NCBI GenBank assembly: GCA_039105265.1
Contig: JAPFFF010000048.1
Span: forward strand, 558,001 to 622,000
DNA length: 64,000 nucleotides
From: Tritrichomonas musculus
Lineage: Eukaryota > Parabasalia > Tritrichomonadida > Tritrichomonadidae
Direction of reading: 5' to 3'
Below, one piece after another: positions 1-8,181 of this stretch; position 1 is the first letter of the stretch; each line of letters begins with the position of its first letter. Position numbers and translations under genes: made by a program. The notes under the pieces are model-generated. The model ran no database searches, was not told where the DNA came from, and saw nothing but the letters and a program-made list of their open reading frames with translations.

Positions 1-73
1 TAAAGCATTAATTTATGAAGGAACTCTGTTCCCTTTTGCAAAGCAAAATGATTATTTAATGAAATCAATTTAT

Positions 74-2017
74 TTATTCATTTGCTTGGCTTCCTTGTGG
101 TGATTCGTCATCATGATATTCTAAACCGTCAAGAGATAGTTTAAAGTAAGAGTCCCTAGTTATCCAAAGTTGAGTCGGAGGAGGTTTGACAATGGTTCCA
201 TCTGGTTCAACAACATTGAAATATGTGTCATCATCTCCTGTATATATTGGTTGCCCATTGACTTGTATCTGAACGTTTCCGAAACCTCCATCAAGTCCGT
301 CATAACAATATCCTGCACTTGCTCGTTCTGTTTGAATGTTGAATACAAATGATGTTGCATCACTGATTGTGTTGTTGTATCTCTTACCGTTAGCGTCATT
401 CTTTGGCATTGTCATCGAATCCTCAAATTCCTTTGTGCATGAAAGAGTGATTGCATCTAAATCACCAGCTGTTAATTGATTTTCAAAGAATCGCGCACCA
501 ATAGTTGAAACGTTTTCGTCTGGGAAGTTCTTTCCACCAATATTCAAGAAACAGTTTTGATAAACTGGATTTTCAAAGACAGTTAAATCATTATGATGCT
601 TTGGAAACATGATTGATAAATTAGTTGCATTGATTAATGGGATATTCAATGTTGACTTGATTCCGTTAGCTGCTGGAGCGATTGGGAAAGCATGATAATC
701 AACTTTTTGTGAAGGAATGATTAAACCTTGTCTTAAAATGTCTTCAATTCCTTGTCTTGTAGCTTCACAAACACCAAAGCCTTGCATATTAGATTTACAA
801 GCTGTGATGGTCATTCGATTAACTGTTAATGTTGCTGTTTGTTTTGAATAATGAGCGCTCATCAACTTGTTGGCTTCAGTTTTAGATACAAAGTTAACGT
901 AAACATGACCTGCATGTGATGGTTGAGGTAATTTACCATGTTCTTTGGTATAATGGGCTTGACAAATTGCTTTATTATCATCAGTCTTTTCAATTCCAAG
1001 TTCAGTAAATTCATCATCAGTAAAGCTAAATATTAATGAACAATTTTCAATCAGTTCATCGAAATCACCTCCAGATGCAGATACGTATTGTTCTCTAACT
1101 TCATACTTCAATTGATATTTCGTTGGTGTTGGTTCAGGTGATGGTGGGTCTGGATTGTCTCCAGGTCCTGGAATCACTGCTTGATTACCAATTTGTGTGA
1201 ATTGATGTTTGAGGTGTCCTCGTGCTTTGATTTCCTTTAGTCTGTTTAATTCTTCCATCGATATTGAATCATTGTCTTCAAGAAATACTTTTGCTTCAGC
1301 AACTGTGTAAGGGTCTAATACTGCCCAAACAAGACCAGCGGGACTAACTTGAAAACGAATTGATAAATCACCAATGATTCCGTTAGGGAATAAATCGAAT
1401 GCCTGTAATGCAAGCAAATCATCAAAAGGAACATTCAAATCAAATTCGACTTCACTTCTTCCTGTGTTCTTAAATGAATTCAAGTTAACATAAGCTCCTG
1501 CATGTGTCTGTGAATAGTTGCTAATGTTTTCCCACAATGAATGAACGAATCTGCGACGTTTCTTCTCGGCTTCTGGTTTAACTGAAGAATATAAGAAGCC
1601 CTCACGAATGCATTCATTCTGTTGGTATCCGACATTGACATTATTATGAAGAATCTCTAACCTGTCAAACAACTGGTTTGATGATTTGAAACCGACAAAC
1701 AGTTTGTACAAGTTGTTGGGGTCATTGATTTCATTTAATTTACTCATATCTGTATTCAATGACAAATCTAATTTAACGTGAAATGTTAAGAAACCTTTAT
1801 CAATATCACTTATGAAGTGGTCAGGATGTGTTAAACTTATTTGCGAATATTGTCCTTGATGAAATGGAGCTGGTTGGTCATGACAGTCAACAGTTCTAAA
1901 TGAAAATGAACGTGTACCGTCATTGACATTAATCATGTTTCTCATCTCTTCAAATGCATGAAGAACGTTTCCTGTTTCAGTGCGAAGATTATGGGCTCTC
2001 TCGTTTCTGTATAACAT
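74..2017 (-). CDS. Major capsid protein-like, element C (double jelly-roll type, inferred)
   Basis: The 647-residue product follows the same order of landmarks as the D capsid protein, at low identity. These are an FVGFK..ILHNN..V block near residue 110 (WVGFK..ILSNG in D), a GLVWAVLDP block near 230 (GLVWCPVGP in D), an FPKHHNDLTVFENP block near 475 (FPLESTHHTVFKNP in D), and a closing beta-rich part. A proline-rich linker (PDPPSPEPTPT) near residue 290 and roughly 150 following residues have no D counterpart and may be a surface insertion. The protein would form the capsid shell. It is transcribed away from the pVI-like gene, with 49 bases between the two starts. The start has the TAAATG context typical of these elements. 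Family assignment is by gene size, position and block similarity, not by search. Confidence 0.7.
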   Translation of the reverse strand: MLYRNERAHNLRTETGNVLHAFEEMRNMINVNDGTRSFSFRTVDCHDQPAPFHQGQYSQISLTHPDHFISDIDKGFLTFHVKLDLSLNTDMSKLNEINDPNNLYKLFVGFKSSNQLFDRLEILHNNVNVGYQQNECIREGFLYSSVKPEAEKKRRRFVHSLWENISNYSQTHAGAYVNLNSFKNTGRSEVEFDLNVPFDDLLALQAFDLFPNGIIGDLSIRFQVSPAGLVWAVLDPYTVAEAKVFLEDNDSISMEELNRLKEIKARGHLKHQFTQIGNQAVIPGPGDNPDPPSPEPTPTKYQLKYEVREQYVSASGGDFDELIENCSLIFSFTDDEFTELGIEKTDDNKAICQAHYTKEHGKLPQPSHAGHVYVNFVSKTEANKLMSAHYSKQTATLTVNRMTITACKSNMQGFGVCEATRQGIEDILRQGLIIPSQKVDYHAFPIAPAANGIKSTLNIPLINATNLSIMFPKHHNDLTVFENPVYQNCFLNIGGKNFPDENVSTIGARFFENQLTAGDLDAITLSCTKEFEDSMTMPKNDANGKRYNNTISDATSFVFNIQTERASAGYCYDGLDGGFGNVQIQVNGQPIYTGDDDTYFNVVEPDGTIVKPPPTQLWITRDSYFKLSLDGLEYHDDESPQGSQANE

Positions 2018-2066
2018 TTATGATTGAATAAAAAGGAAATAAAACACTTTTATCATTAATTAAATT

Positions 2067-2321
2067 ATGGGTGTCGGTATATTCAACAAAATCAAGAACG
2101 CATTTAAATCAATTGGCGGCAAAGTAAAATCATTCGCTCAGAAAGCAGTTAAAGCATTACCAAAAGTTGTTGATGTTGGAAAGCAAATCGTTGACAGAGT
2201 TAAACCGATTACACAATTCATTCCTGGTGTCGGTCAGGTTGTTGACGCAATTGATACAGGTTTAAATGTTGCTGACAGAGTTGGGAGATTTGGAAAATCA
2301 ATATTGAATGAAGTTAAATGA
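2067..2321 (+). CDS. Small amphipathic pVI-like minor virion protein, element C
   Basis: The 84-residue product is made of lysine-rich amphipathic helices (FNKIKNAFKSIGGKVKSFAQ) followed by a glycine- and valine-rich hydrophobic stretch (TQFIPGVGQVVDAIDTGL). Small basic, membrane-active proteins of this kind are usual in adenoviruses and Polinton-like viruses (pVI-like), where they sit inside the capsid and help cross membranes. It starts 49 bases from the divergent capsid gene and is followed after 36 bases by the coiled-coil gene. It corresponds in character and genomic company, not in alignable sequence, to the 134-residue protein of D. The role is inferred from composition and position only. 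Confidence 0.55.
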   Translation: MGVGIFNKIKNAFKSIGGKVKSFAQKAVKALPKVVDVGKQIVDRVKPITQFIPGVGQVVDAIDTGLNVADRVGRFGKSILNEVK

Positions 2322-2357
2322 AAAACAATGAATTATAATGATTTAATATAATTATAA

Positions 2358-2834
2358 ATGAATGAAAACATTAATGAACTTAAAGTTATAAATGATAATG
2401 TAAATGAATCAAAAGTATTTAAATCAATTGAAGAGTTCAATTTGTTCTATCAAAAGAATATCGAGCAAATGAAATCACAAACGACTAACTATTTGAACAA
2501 GATTTATAAAATCATCACTAATGACGGCAACGAATACAAAATCACTAAGCGCAATTGTACAGACGGTAAAAGACTTAACGGCGACATTTATTTGAAGAAA
2601 GTTGGGAACACAATCACTAAAACACTTGAAAATGACAACATCAAAGCTGATATATCATTAATGAAAGAATCGATTAACGAACTCAATGAATTAATAAATC
2701 AATTGAACAACAAAAATAAAATACTTGAAGAACATATTAATAAGCTTTCAAACGTTGTCGACCAACAATCAAAAGTTATTAATGAATATGTATTAAATGT
2801 TGTTGCTCCTGACAACCACAGAATGATTAAGTGA
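2358..2834 (+). CDS. Coiled-coil protein of unknown function, element C
   Basis: The 158-residue product starts in a TATAAATG context. The first half is mixed and includes a compact basic segment near residues 50-75 (KIYKIITNDGNEYKITKRN). The second half, about residues 95-145, is a clear heptad-like coiled coil (SINELNELINQLNNKNKILE). This suggests an oligomeric structural protein such as a spike, stalk or scaffold component. I recognise no family. It lies in the same direction as the pVI-like gene and just downstream of it, as expected for a virion-protein operon-like cluster. The last 42 bases overlap the opposing small gene, so one of the two ends may not be used. Confidence 0.5.
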   Translation: MNENINELKVINDNVNESKVFKSIEEFNLFYQKNIEQMKSQTTNYLNKIYKIITNDGNEYKITKRNCTDGKRLNGDIYLKKVGNTITKTLENDNIKADISLMKESINELNELINQLNNKNKILEEHINKLSNVVDQQSKVINEYVLNVVAPDNHRMIK

Positions 2835-3026
2835 ATCATGATGATTTAATGATTTATTCGTTTTTGGAGGTGGTTCATGAAATATATTTCCTTTTTCATT
2901 ATAACATTTCACTGTTGGTGCTGAATTTATTTTTGTTCTATTCTTTTGCATCGTTAATTGTAATCTATCAAAATGGTTTTTATGCTTATCGTCATGAACG
3001 GTTCTTAATTGATTAATAGCAGACAT
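2793..3026 (-). CDS. Small conserved-style protein, element C (tentative)
   Basis: The 77-residue frame is on the minus strand and starts with TTAAATGTC, mirror-image to the TTAAATGAG of the coiled-coil gene on the other strand. The product is basic and asparagine- and histidine-rich, with the proline cluster HEPPPKTNKS, and is not hydrophobic. The start context is the main reason to accept it. Overlap of its end with the preceding gene and its short length are reasons for doubt. There is no recognisable family. Confidence 0.4.
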   Translation of the reverse strand: MSAINQLRTVHDDKHKNHFDRLQLTMQKNRTKINSAPTVKCYNEKGNIFHEPPPKTNKSLNHHDSLNHSVVVRSNNI

Positions 3027-3043
3027 TTAATTATTATTAAATG
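3024..3043. promoter_or_regulatory. Palindromic divergent start region, element C
   Basis: Two opposing ATGs sit at the ends of CATTTAATTATTATTAAATG, which is nearly its own reverse complement. Each gene therefore starts with TTAAATG, and transcription or translation signals for both must be contained in or overlap this short stretch. The fibre and penton-candidate genes of D have a similar arrangement. Confidence 0.4.
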
Positions 3044-3268
3044 AGTGAACTAACTGAATACAAGAAAGAAATACCAGAACTAAAACGAATCAAACGAAGC
3101 TTGAAAGAAAAGTGTTATGATTACAAACAATGTCTCAACAATATCAAATCAGGAATGTTGGGCTCTGACGGTCTTGCCGTTCGTGAGTCTCTTATCGAAG
3201 ACATCAACAGCCTCAAACACAAACTGCATCAACTTGAAGATGAATTAAATGAGTTGTCCAATAAATGA
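3041..3268 (+). CDS. Short coiled-coil protein, element C
   Basis: The 75-residue product is almost entirely charged helix: residues 1-40 are lysine- and glutamate-rich with two cysteines (KEKCYDYKQCLN), and residues 48-74 form a leucine heptad segment (INSLKHKLHQLEDELNELSN). It starts in a TTAAATGAG context and is the last gene before the right terminus of the element, about 100 bases away. The function is unknown. It may be a dimeric structural or DNA-associated protein. It resembles no gene in A or D. Confidence 0.5.
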   Translation: MSELTEYKKEIPELKRIKRSLKEKCYDYKQCLNNIKSGMLGSDGLAVRESLIEDINSLKHKLHQLEDELNELSNK

Positions 3269-3319
3269 ACATCAATTGATGTCAAACAATAAGTTCATAT
3301 TATTTTTTTTCATTAGTCG

Positions 3320-3368
3320 TGTTGACGTGGGGCTTTAGCCCTGCGGAAACCGACTCATATATACTACT
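3320..3368. repeat. Right terminus of element C
   Basis: The end reads ...ACTCATATATACTACT, giving AGTAGTATATATGAGT on the complementary strand, the same first five bases as the A, B and D ends. Just inside lies GGGCTTTAGCCC, a 12-base perfect palindrome. The partner repeat is outside the window, so the length of the inverted repeat is unknown. Confidence 0.55.
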
Positions 3369-3521
3369 AAAACAAGATCAAAGATGTAAATTCTAAAATG
3401 AAGATTCAAAGTGGCGACCGTCAATTTTCAATTTTATCTCACCCCACCAAATCAACACCCTTACTCTCTTAGGAACAAGGAACATTAGCGAAACCAAAAA
3501 TAAGATGAAGATTTTTTGTTT

Positions 3522-3779
3522 TCATGCTTCTTTCTTCTCAGCAGTAACCATTTCAGCAATTTTCTTCAATTCCTCTAACTCTTGCTTCTTTCTTTGTCTA
3601 TATTCTTTTTGTTGTTGTCGTCTGGCTTCAAGTCTTTCTTCAGGGGTATTATATTTACTCTTCCTACCTCTTTTCGGGGTATCAACTATTTCTTTCAGAT
3701 TCTCACTTGACTTCGATTTGGACAATTTCTTTATTACTTCTGTTTTCTTGAATTGGTTTAGGTCTATTTTACTCGTCAT
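3522..3779 (-). CDS. Small basic AT-hook/leucine-zipper-like protein, element A
   Basis: The 85-residue product has an AT-hook-like patch (TPKRGRKSKY, residues 34-43) followed by a long basic helix (EARRQQQKEYRQRKK) and a leucine-spaced helix (QELEELKKIAEM). The order basic region then zipper-like helix resembles a bZIP protein, which suggests DNA binding and dimerisation. D has a homologue at 24601-24915, where the block KYQTDEERVLARRAQQKAYR matches KYNTPEERLEARRQQQKEYR here. In A it follows the 186-residue gene with a four-base ATGA overlap. In D the same gene sits elsewhere and beside a different neighbour. A role in regulating element transcription or coating its DNA is inference. Confidence 0.6.
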   Translation of the reverse strand: MTSKIDLNQFKKTEVIKKLSKSKSSENLKEIVDTPKRGRKSKYNTPEERLEARRQQQKEYRQRKKQELEELKKIAEMVTAEKKEA

Positions 3780-4336
3780 TTTGATAAAAATAAAAAAACA
3801 AATAATAATTGCATATTAACTGCATGCTTAAGACACAAATGATATTTGTTAACTAATTCATTGTATTCTTTGTTGTATACTTGTTTGAAGTCAGTACATA
3901 CTTCTCCATTATCATTTACTATCTTAATGGAATCTATCTTACGTATCGGATTAGCTTTCCCTGCACAACAGCCTACATCCTCATCAAGACTTATTTCTAC
4001 CACCTCCGCCTTAATAATTGTTTTAATTATATTAGATAAGGCAGTAACAGGGACAATTATACAATTCTTTGATATTAAGTTGGATAATAATGCTTTGTCT
4101 TGGTCTAACAAGATTTTTGCATACGTTTCAAGTATCACGTACTTAACATCCTTTGTTTCTTCTTCTTGATTCTCTTCTAATTCAACATTACGAGTGATAA
4201 CAATTTCTTCTTTTCCATCATCCCTTTTGTTTATAATAATATTATTATTTATATTGCTTGTTGACTGTGCTGCTGCTTGAGGTTCTAATGAAACGTTCGC
4301 CTGCACACCATTCGCTTGAGTTCTCTTCTTTATCAT
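3776..4336 (-). CDS. Conserved Polinton protein of unknown function, element A
   Basis: The 186-residue product is strongly similar along its length to the 173-residue protein of D. Both begin MIKKR, have an asparagine-rich tract, the block INKRDDGKE, the block LILETYAKILLDQDKAL (VILETYAKILLDQDKAL here), a CC-containing segment (GCCAGKANPIRKID) and end near DFKQVYNKEYNELVNKYHLC. I know no family for it. Conservation between two diverged elements and its fixed place downstream of the major capsid gene suggest a structural or assembly role. The last residues extend past the end of the D protein. It overlaps the next gene by four bases. Confidence 0.6.
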   Translation of the reverse strand: MIKKRTQANGVQANVSLEPQAAAQSTSNINNNIIINKRDDGKEEIVITRNVELEENQEEETKDVKYVILETYAKILLDQDKALLSNLISKNCIIVPVTALSNIIKTIIKAEVVEISLDEDVGCCAGKANPIRKIDSIKIVNDNGEVCTDFKQVYNKEYNELVNKYHLCLKHAVNMQLLFVFLFLSK

Positions 4337-4364
4337 TTCCTTTCGAAAAAAAGTTGATAATCAA

Positions 4365-4793
4365 TCAGTAATGAATATTAGCTTGCTTAACATTAATTGG
4401 TTTAAAGTATCCAATCCTTCCTTTATTTCTTTCATCCGCTCTACCTTGTATTTCTCCTAATTTCTCTGGTTTCTTTAAGTATGGAGGAAGAATAGGAGCT
4501 TTAGGTGCTTTATCTTTCTTCAAATAATACCCTCCATCTGTAATACTAACAGGTGGTTCGTGTAATGGTCTTGTTTTATGTTGATTACTCTTTGGTGGTT
4601 TGACTGGTTTGTTTTCCATATACTTTGTTGGTGGTCTATTAATTCTTGGGTTAAACGTAACTGCGTAAGTATTGTCATTAGAAAATATGCCAAAGTGATT
4701 AAACTCTATTGTCTTCTCAGTCTTAGTTCCTTCATTAAACATTGCCCCTTCTGCTCCAACTGTTGTTGAATTTGGATTTCTGTACTTATTCAT
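4365..4793 (-). CDS. Proline/lysine-rich protein of unknown function, element A
   Basis: The 142-residue product is hydrophilic and rich in proline and lysine, for example KPVKPPKSNQHKTRPLHEPP and KAPKAPILPPYLKKP. It has no predicted membrane segment or catalytic motif. Such extended basic chains are common in proteins that bind DNA or line the inside of capsids, but this is inference. It lies in the leftward gene string between the 149-residue gene and the 186-residue conserved gene. The corresponding slot in D holds a different, shorter basic protein (62 residues), so this is a variable part of the gene block. Confidence 0.5.
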   Translation of the reverse strand: MNKYRNPNSTTVGAEGAMFNEGTKTEKTIEFNHFGIFSNDNTYAVTFNPRINRPPTKYMENKPVKPPKSNQHKTRPLHEPPVSITDGGYYLKKDKAPKAPILPPYLKKPEKLGEIQGRADERNKGRIGYFKPINVKQANIHY

Positions 4794-4831
4794 TTCTTTT
4801 TCAAAAAAAATTGGTTAGTCGAGATTCCGAC

Positions 4832-5281
4832 TTACAGAACTAGCTCTTGATGGAGACCGATAAATAGTTCAGGAGTATTTAATTCATATTTCTTACGTAA
4901 TTCCTCTATCATTGTTTTAGTCTTTTTGGATGCTAATTCTATCGAGTAATTGTAATAACTGTATTCTCCATATTCTTGTTCCTTATTTGAACCATTAACA
5001 AAAAACTCTTGCATTTTATAATTAATTTTCCTTCTTGAGTTAGTATTTAATACTATGTGTTCTATATCATATTCTTTTATCTTGTCCGGATATATCCTCC
5101 ATACATTCTTGTCCGCCTTAATTGATATGTAGATGACTTTTGCTAAATATTTATTTTTTGAAAGTTGAATTGGATATCGATCACAAAGGATAGCGAAATT
5201 ACTTTCTTTAAAATCTTCTGGGTGTTCGGCAAGGGAAATAACATTATTGATGTAATCATATACCTTGAATTGTTGTTCCAT
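4832..5281 (-). CDS. Hypothetical protein, element A
   Basis: The 149-residue product has ordinary globular composition, beginning MEQQFKVYDYINNVISLAEH and ending with a leucine-rich segment. It has no membrane segment, zinc-binding pattern or enzyme motif that I can see. It lies between the HNH endonuclease and the proline/lysine-rich gene, reads in the same direction, and has no counterpart in D. It may have arrived together with the endonuclease gene. No function is assigned. Confidence 0.45.
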   Translation of the reverse strand: MEQQFKVYDYINNVISLAEHPEDFKESNFAILCDRYPIQLSKNKYLAKVIYISIKADKNVWRIYPDKIKEYDIEHIVLNTNSRRKINYKMQEFFVNGSNKEQEYGEYSYYNYSIELASKKTKTMIEELRKKYELNTPELFIGLHQELVL

Positions 5282-5317
5282 TTTGTAGAGAAATAAAAAA
5301 ATATAAATAAAATTTTT

Positions 5318-5929
5318 TTAGTCTAATCCGTATTGGTGTTTAAAGGTATGGATATAGAATGTGGTTTGCTTATTATTTATATCTCTTGTCGCAATGAATT
5401 TTCTACCACTTTTAAATGTATTAATGTGCATGATTCGATAAACATCATCAGTTATCCTTTGGTAAAAGATATCTTCTTCAGTCTCTTCATCATAATAGTA
5501 ATAATATTTATTTTCATCAAATACTCTTCTTTCATTCTTTAGGTCATAGTGAGTAATAACAATTGCATCATTTGGTATGTCATCTATAAACTCATATGCA
5601 ACCCCATGTCTTCCTGAAGCATTTCTGTTATTTTCACTTGCAGAACACCAACGAAGATTGCTCAAATGATAATCCGTTCTATCTCTATTAAGATGATCTA
5701 TGAAAGGAAGGTTATCTGGATTAGGGAGGAACTGCTTCGCTATAACCCTATGCTTCTTAGCATGTTTTCTATTTAAATTTCGACGAACATATCCAGTACT
5801 TTTATCAATATATTCCTTTACTTCATAATGATTATCCTTTCGTCTAATAGTGAATGGATACTGGTTAAGTATTTCATAATCAGGATACTCATTTATTGTA
5901 ACAAATTCGATTGCTTGTTCTTCTGTCAT
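5318..5929 (-). CDS. HNH endonuclease with NUMOD4-like N-terminus, element A
   Basis: In the 203-residue product, residues 10-55 read as a NUMOD4-like module (INEYPDYEILNQYPFTIRR), a DNA-binding part usual in homing endonucleases. This is followed by KHRVIAKQFLPNPDN and the HNH core, FIDHLNRDRTDYHLSNLRWC then SASENNRN, around residues 75-105. That spacing (H..N....NL.W....N) is typical of the HNH_3 group of phage and giant-virus homing nucleases. The remaining ~100 residues are unassigned. It would cut DNA at a specific site. It sits immediately downstream of the major capsid gene in a slot that D lacks, so it looks like a passenger gene that homed into the Polinton. Confidence 0.75.
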   Translation of the reverse strand: MTEEQAIEFVTINEYPDYEILNQYPFTIRRKDNHYEVKEYIDKSTGYVRRNLNRKHAKKHRVIAKQFLPNPDNLPFIDHLNRDRTDYHLSNLRWCSASENNRNASGRHGVAYEFIDDIPNDAIVITHYDLKNERRVFDENKYYYYYDEETEEDIFYQRITDDVYRIMHINTFKSGRKFIATRDINNKQTTFYIHTFKHQYGLD

Positions 5930-5998
5930 TTTGTATTTATGTATAGTGATAATAAAAAAAATATAATTAAAATAGAAAGACGCAATTATTTTTGTTAC

Positions 5999-7603
5999 TT
6001 AATCCCTTGAGGTCAAGTCATAATTACCAAGGCGTACTAAAGGAGGCATACCATTTGGTTGAACTAAGATAGATATAGATGAATCAAATAAGAGACAAAT
6101 TAAAGGTGGTGTTTGAACATCTTTTGCATATGTACTTTCACCTGTTTCTTGTGTTACAATTATTTCAAAATTAATTGGTGACAAAGAGGTTAATCCCTGT
6201 TGATATGTATTATCAGTTTCAGTTGGGAGAGCAATAAAGAAACTTGTTCGGTCATCAGGATAATTTCCAATAGAGCGTGCGTATGGATGGTCATTGGTTA
6301 ATGATGCAACAACTTCTTTATTAAATCCACTCTGTCCTCCATTCATGTTCATTGCGTTCTGACAATATTCAAGGAACTCTGGGTATTCAACAGTTGTACC
6401 AAATGGCTTTGCAGGAATGTTTCCATATCCTCCACAGTTTAATTGGAATGATTTAAATTGTGGATTCCTAAATACTGTGTGATGGGTATGTTTTTCTGGA
6501 AATAGACAAAATATGGAATCAACAAAACGTGGAGTAATGGTGCAGGTGGATTTACAATTCGGATTCTTTAATGGAGCAGTAGTAGTATAGACAGAAAGTG
6601 CTTGGGTTGGAAATGTTAGTGGATGAGTTGGGTCAGCATATCTTTGTACTAGACTGGAATAAATATTATCTTCTATACCAAAACAAGGAATAATAGATGA
6701 ACACTCAGTAATCTCATATTTAGTGACTTGAAATGTTCTGTCTTTTGCTGTTAGTACTTTATTAGTTAAACCTGTATACATAATAATTGGTTCTTTAATG
6801 GGTGTAAATTCATTTGTGATGATTGGTAATGTGTAAGTTGAATTAACGACATTATTATGTTCGAACGCTTTTCCTGGACCCATTGGACAACATACCATAC
6901 CTTCACATGAAAAGAATAATCGGAGTTCAATCTTGCCTGCAAATGCTGGAAGGTATTTAATATTTGATAATGGTAAGAACCTTCTTAAATCAATCTTTAG
7001 GTGAATTTTATATGTTTTGTCTTTCCATCCTTCGGCCTAATCAACAATAAATCCTGTTCTGCTGCCTGAATTACCATTCCATATATCTTTATGTCTAGCC
7101 TTTGAATATACATCTGCTCTCTTTGTTGTTTCGTTGGCGCAACATGCAGTTAGAAATGATTCTTCGCAACCAAAGTTCTGGGTATAGATAGTGATACCAT
7201 TTGCTACTATTTCATATTTCTCAACAGCATCTCTAGCATCCTTGAAACCAAACCATACTCTGTTGAATTGATATTCACCATCAATTGTTGCTTTAACTTC
7301 TTGTTCTGCCATTTCTTTAATCTTTACCTCCATGTCAGCTCTAATAAATCCATTATATATGTCTGCTGTATTGTTTGTGTTAGGTGATATAATTACACTT
7401 GTATATGAACCTTTATGAATTGTAGGTGAAGGAGAATAAGATGTTTGAGGACTAATTGTGTATTGCTTGTTGGTATCTGATAAGGCTATACAATTATCAA
7501 CAATATCAAAATAGCTAGCAATTTGGGTACATGTTTCAGCTGACGTCCTTAGTTCAATTTCTGGATTTAACATATTTTCTTTTGAGAAAAATAATAAAAG
7601 CAA
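5999..7603 (-). pseudogene. Major capsid protein locus, element A (broken fossil)
   Basis: This locus is homologous along its length to the 528-residue major capsid protein of D. Shared blocks include CTQIASYFDIVDNCIALSDT near the start, NTADIYNGFI, VWFGFKDARDAVEKYEIVAN, TPRFVDSIFCLFPEKHTHHT, MNMNGGQSGFNKEVV, and IALPTETDNTYQQG towards the end. In Polintons this protein forms the double jelly-roll shell. The gene lies between the 175-residue gene (one base apart) and the HNH gene. It is broken, with about one or two breaks. The order 175-residue gene then capsid is the same as in D (208-residue gene then capsid). Confidence 0.75.
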
Positions 7604-7604
7604 A

Positions 7605-8132
7605 TTAAATCATATCAGAGAAAATATTATTTCGTCTTCTACGAATAGGTTGAGGTGGGATTACTGGTATTGGTTCCTCTTCTGATTCGTCTTCTATTTG
7701 ATTTGGTTCTTGGCTCAAGGCGTTTATGTATTGAGGATAATATGGTTTTCTCATTTGTTTTTGTATGACATCTTTTATCATTTTCTTCTGTTCCTTCTTA
7801 GCCCTTTCGTTTTTAAACTCTTCACCCAATAGCTTTAATTGGTTTAGTATTTCTATATTTATTGTTGGATCATATAATTGTTTTGGTTGTTCTTCAATTA
7901 TTGGTTTTTTGGGTATTGGCTTTTCTTCTGCTGGTTCTTCAGGTGGGTCGGAATTCTGACCAACAGCTTTTTCTTCAATCGTTTCTGTTTTAGTTAATGG
8001 TTCTTTACGTGGGCGAACAATATACTTACCCTCTTTTTTTGTAGGAAATACTTCATATTCTGGATCCTCTCGTCCATTCAGCCACTTTTGTATTACCTGC
8101 AATCTTTTGCTTTGTGGTACTCTTTTGCTCAT
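7605..8132 (-). CDS. Conserved capsid-cluster protein, possible scaffold, element A
   Basis: The 175-residue product shares its N-terminus with the 208-residue protein of D: RLQVIQKWLNGREDPEYEVF here against RNQIIQRWLQGIEDPEYEVF there, and then PTKKEGKYIV in both. A second block (INIEILNQLKLLGEEFKNER) matches INLEILEQLRNLGEEIRNDR. Between them is a low-complexity proline/glutamate linker, and the C-terminus is a basic patch (QPIRRRRNNIF), also basic in D. The gene lies directly before the major capsid gene in both elements, which suggests a scaffold, core or capsid-linked protein. I know no named family. It starts in a CATAAATGAG context. Confidence 0.6.
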   Translation of the reverse strand: MSKRVPQSKRLQVIQKWLNGREDPEYEVFPTKKEGKYIVRPRKEPLTKTETIEEKAVGQNSDPPEEPAEEKPIPKKPIIEEQPKQLYDPTINIEILNQLKLLGEEFKNERAKKEQKKMIKDVIQKQMRKPYYPQYINALSQEPNQIEDESEEEPIPVIPPQPIRRRRNNIFSDMI

Positions 8133-8181
8133 TTATGAGCTTTAAAAAAATGCTTAAATTTACTTTCTATTGCACGAGTTT

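Larger units (their letters stand above)
1..3368. mobile_element. Polinton/Maverick element C, right-hand part only (fossil)
   Basis: This is the end of a Polinton family different from A and D. Its right terminus reads ...CATATATACTACT, so the element begins on the complementary strand with AGTAGTATATATG; A, B and D also begin with AGTAG. It carries a major-capsid-like gene, a small amphipathic pVI-like gene and three small genes, with divergent starts. The other end lies beyond the window, so the total length and the target repeat cannot be seen. The visible capsid frame is long and open, which suggests moderate age. The neighbouring A sequence shows no TIR of its own at the junction, so C was inserted into A or replaced A's distal part. 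Confidence 0.7.

Noticed and set aside
3505-3819. 104-codon plus-strand frame over the AT-hook-like gene
   Set aside because: The phenylalanine- and serine-rich product is the complement of the lysine/glutamate-rich gene on the other strand, which has a homologue in D.
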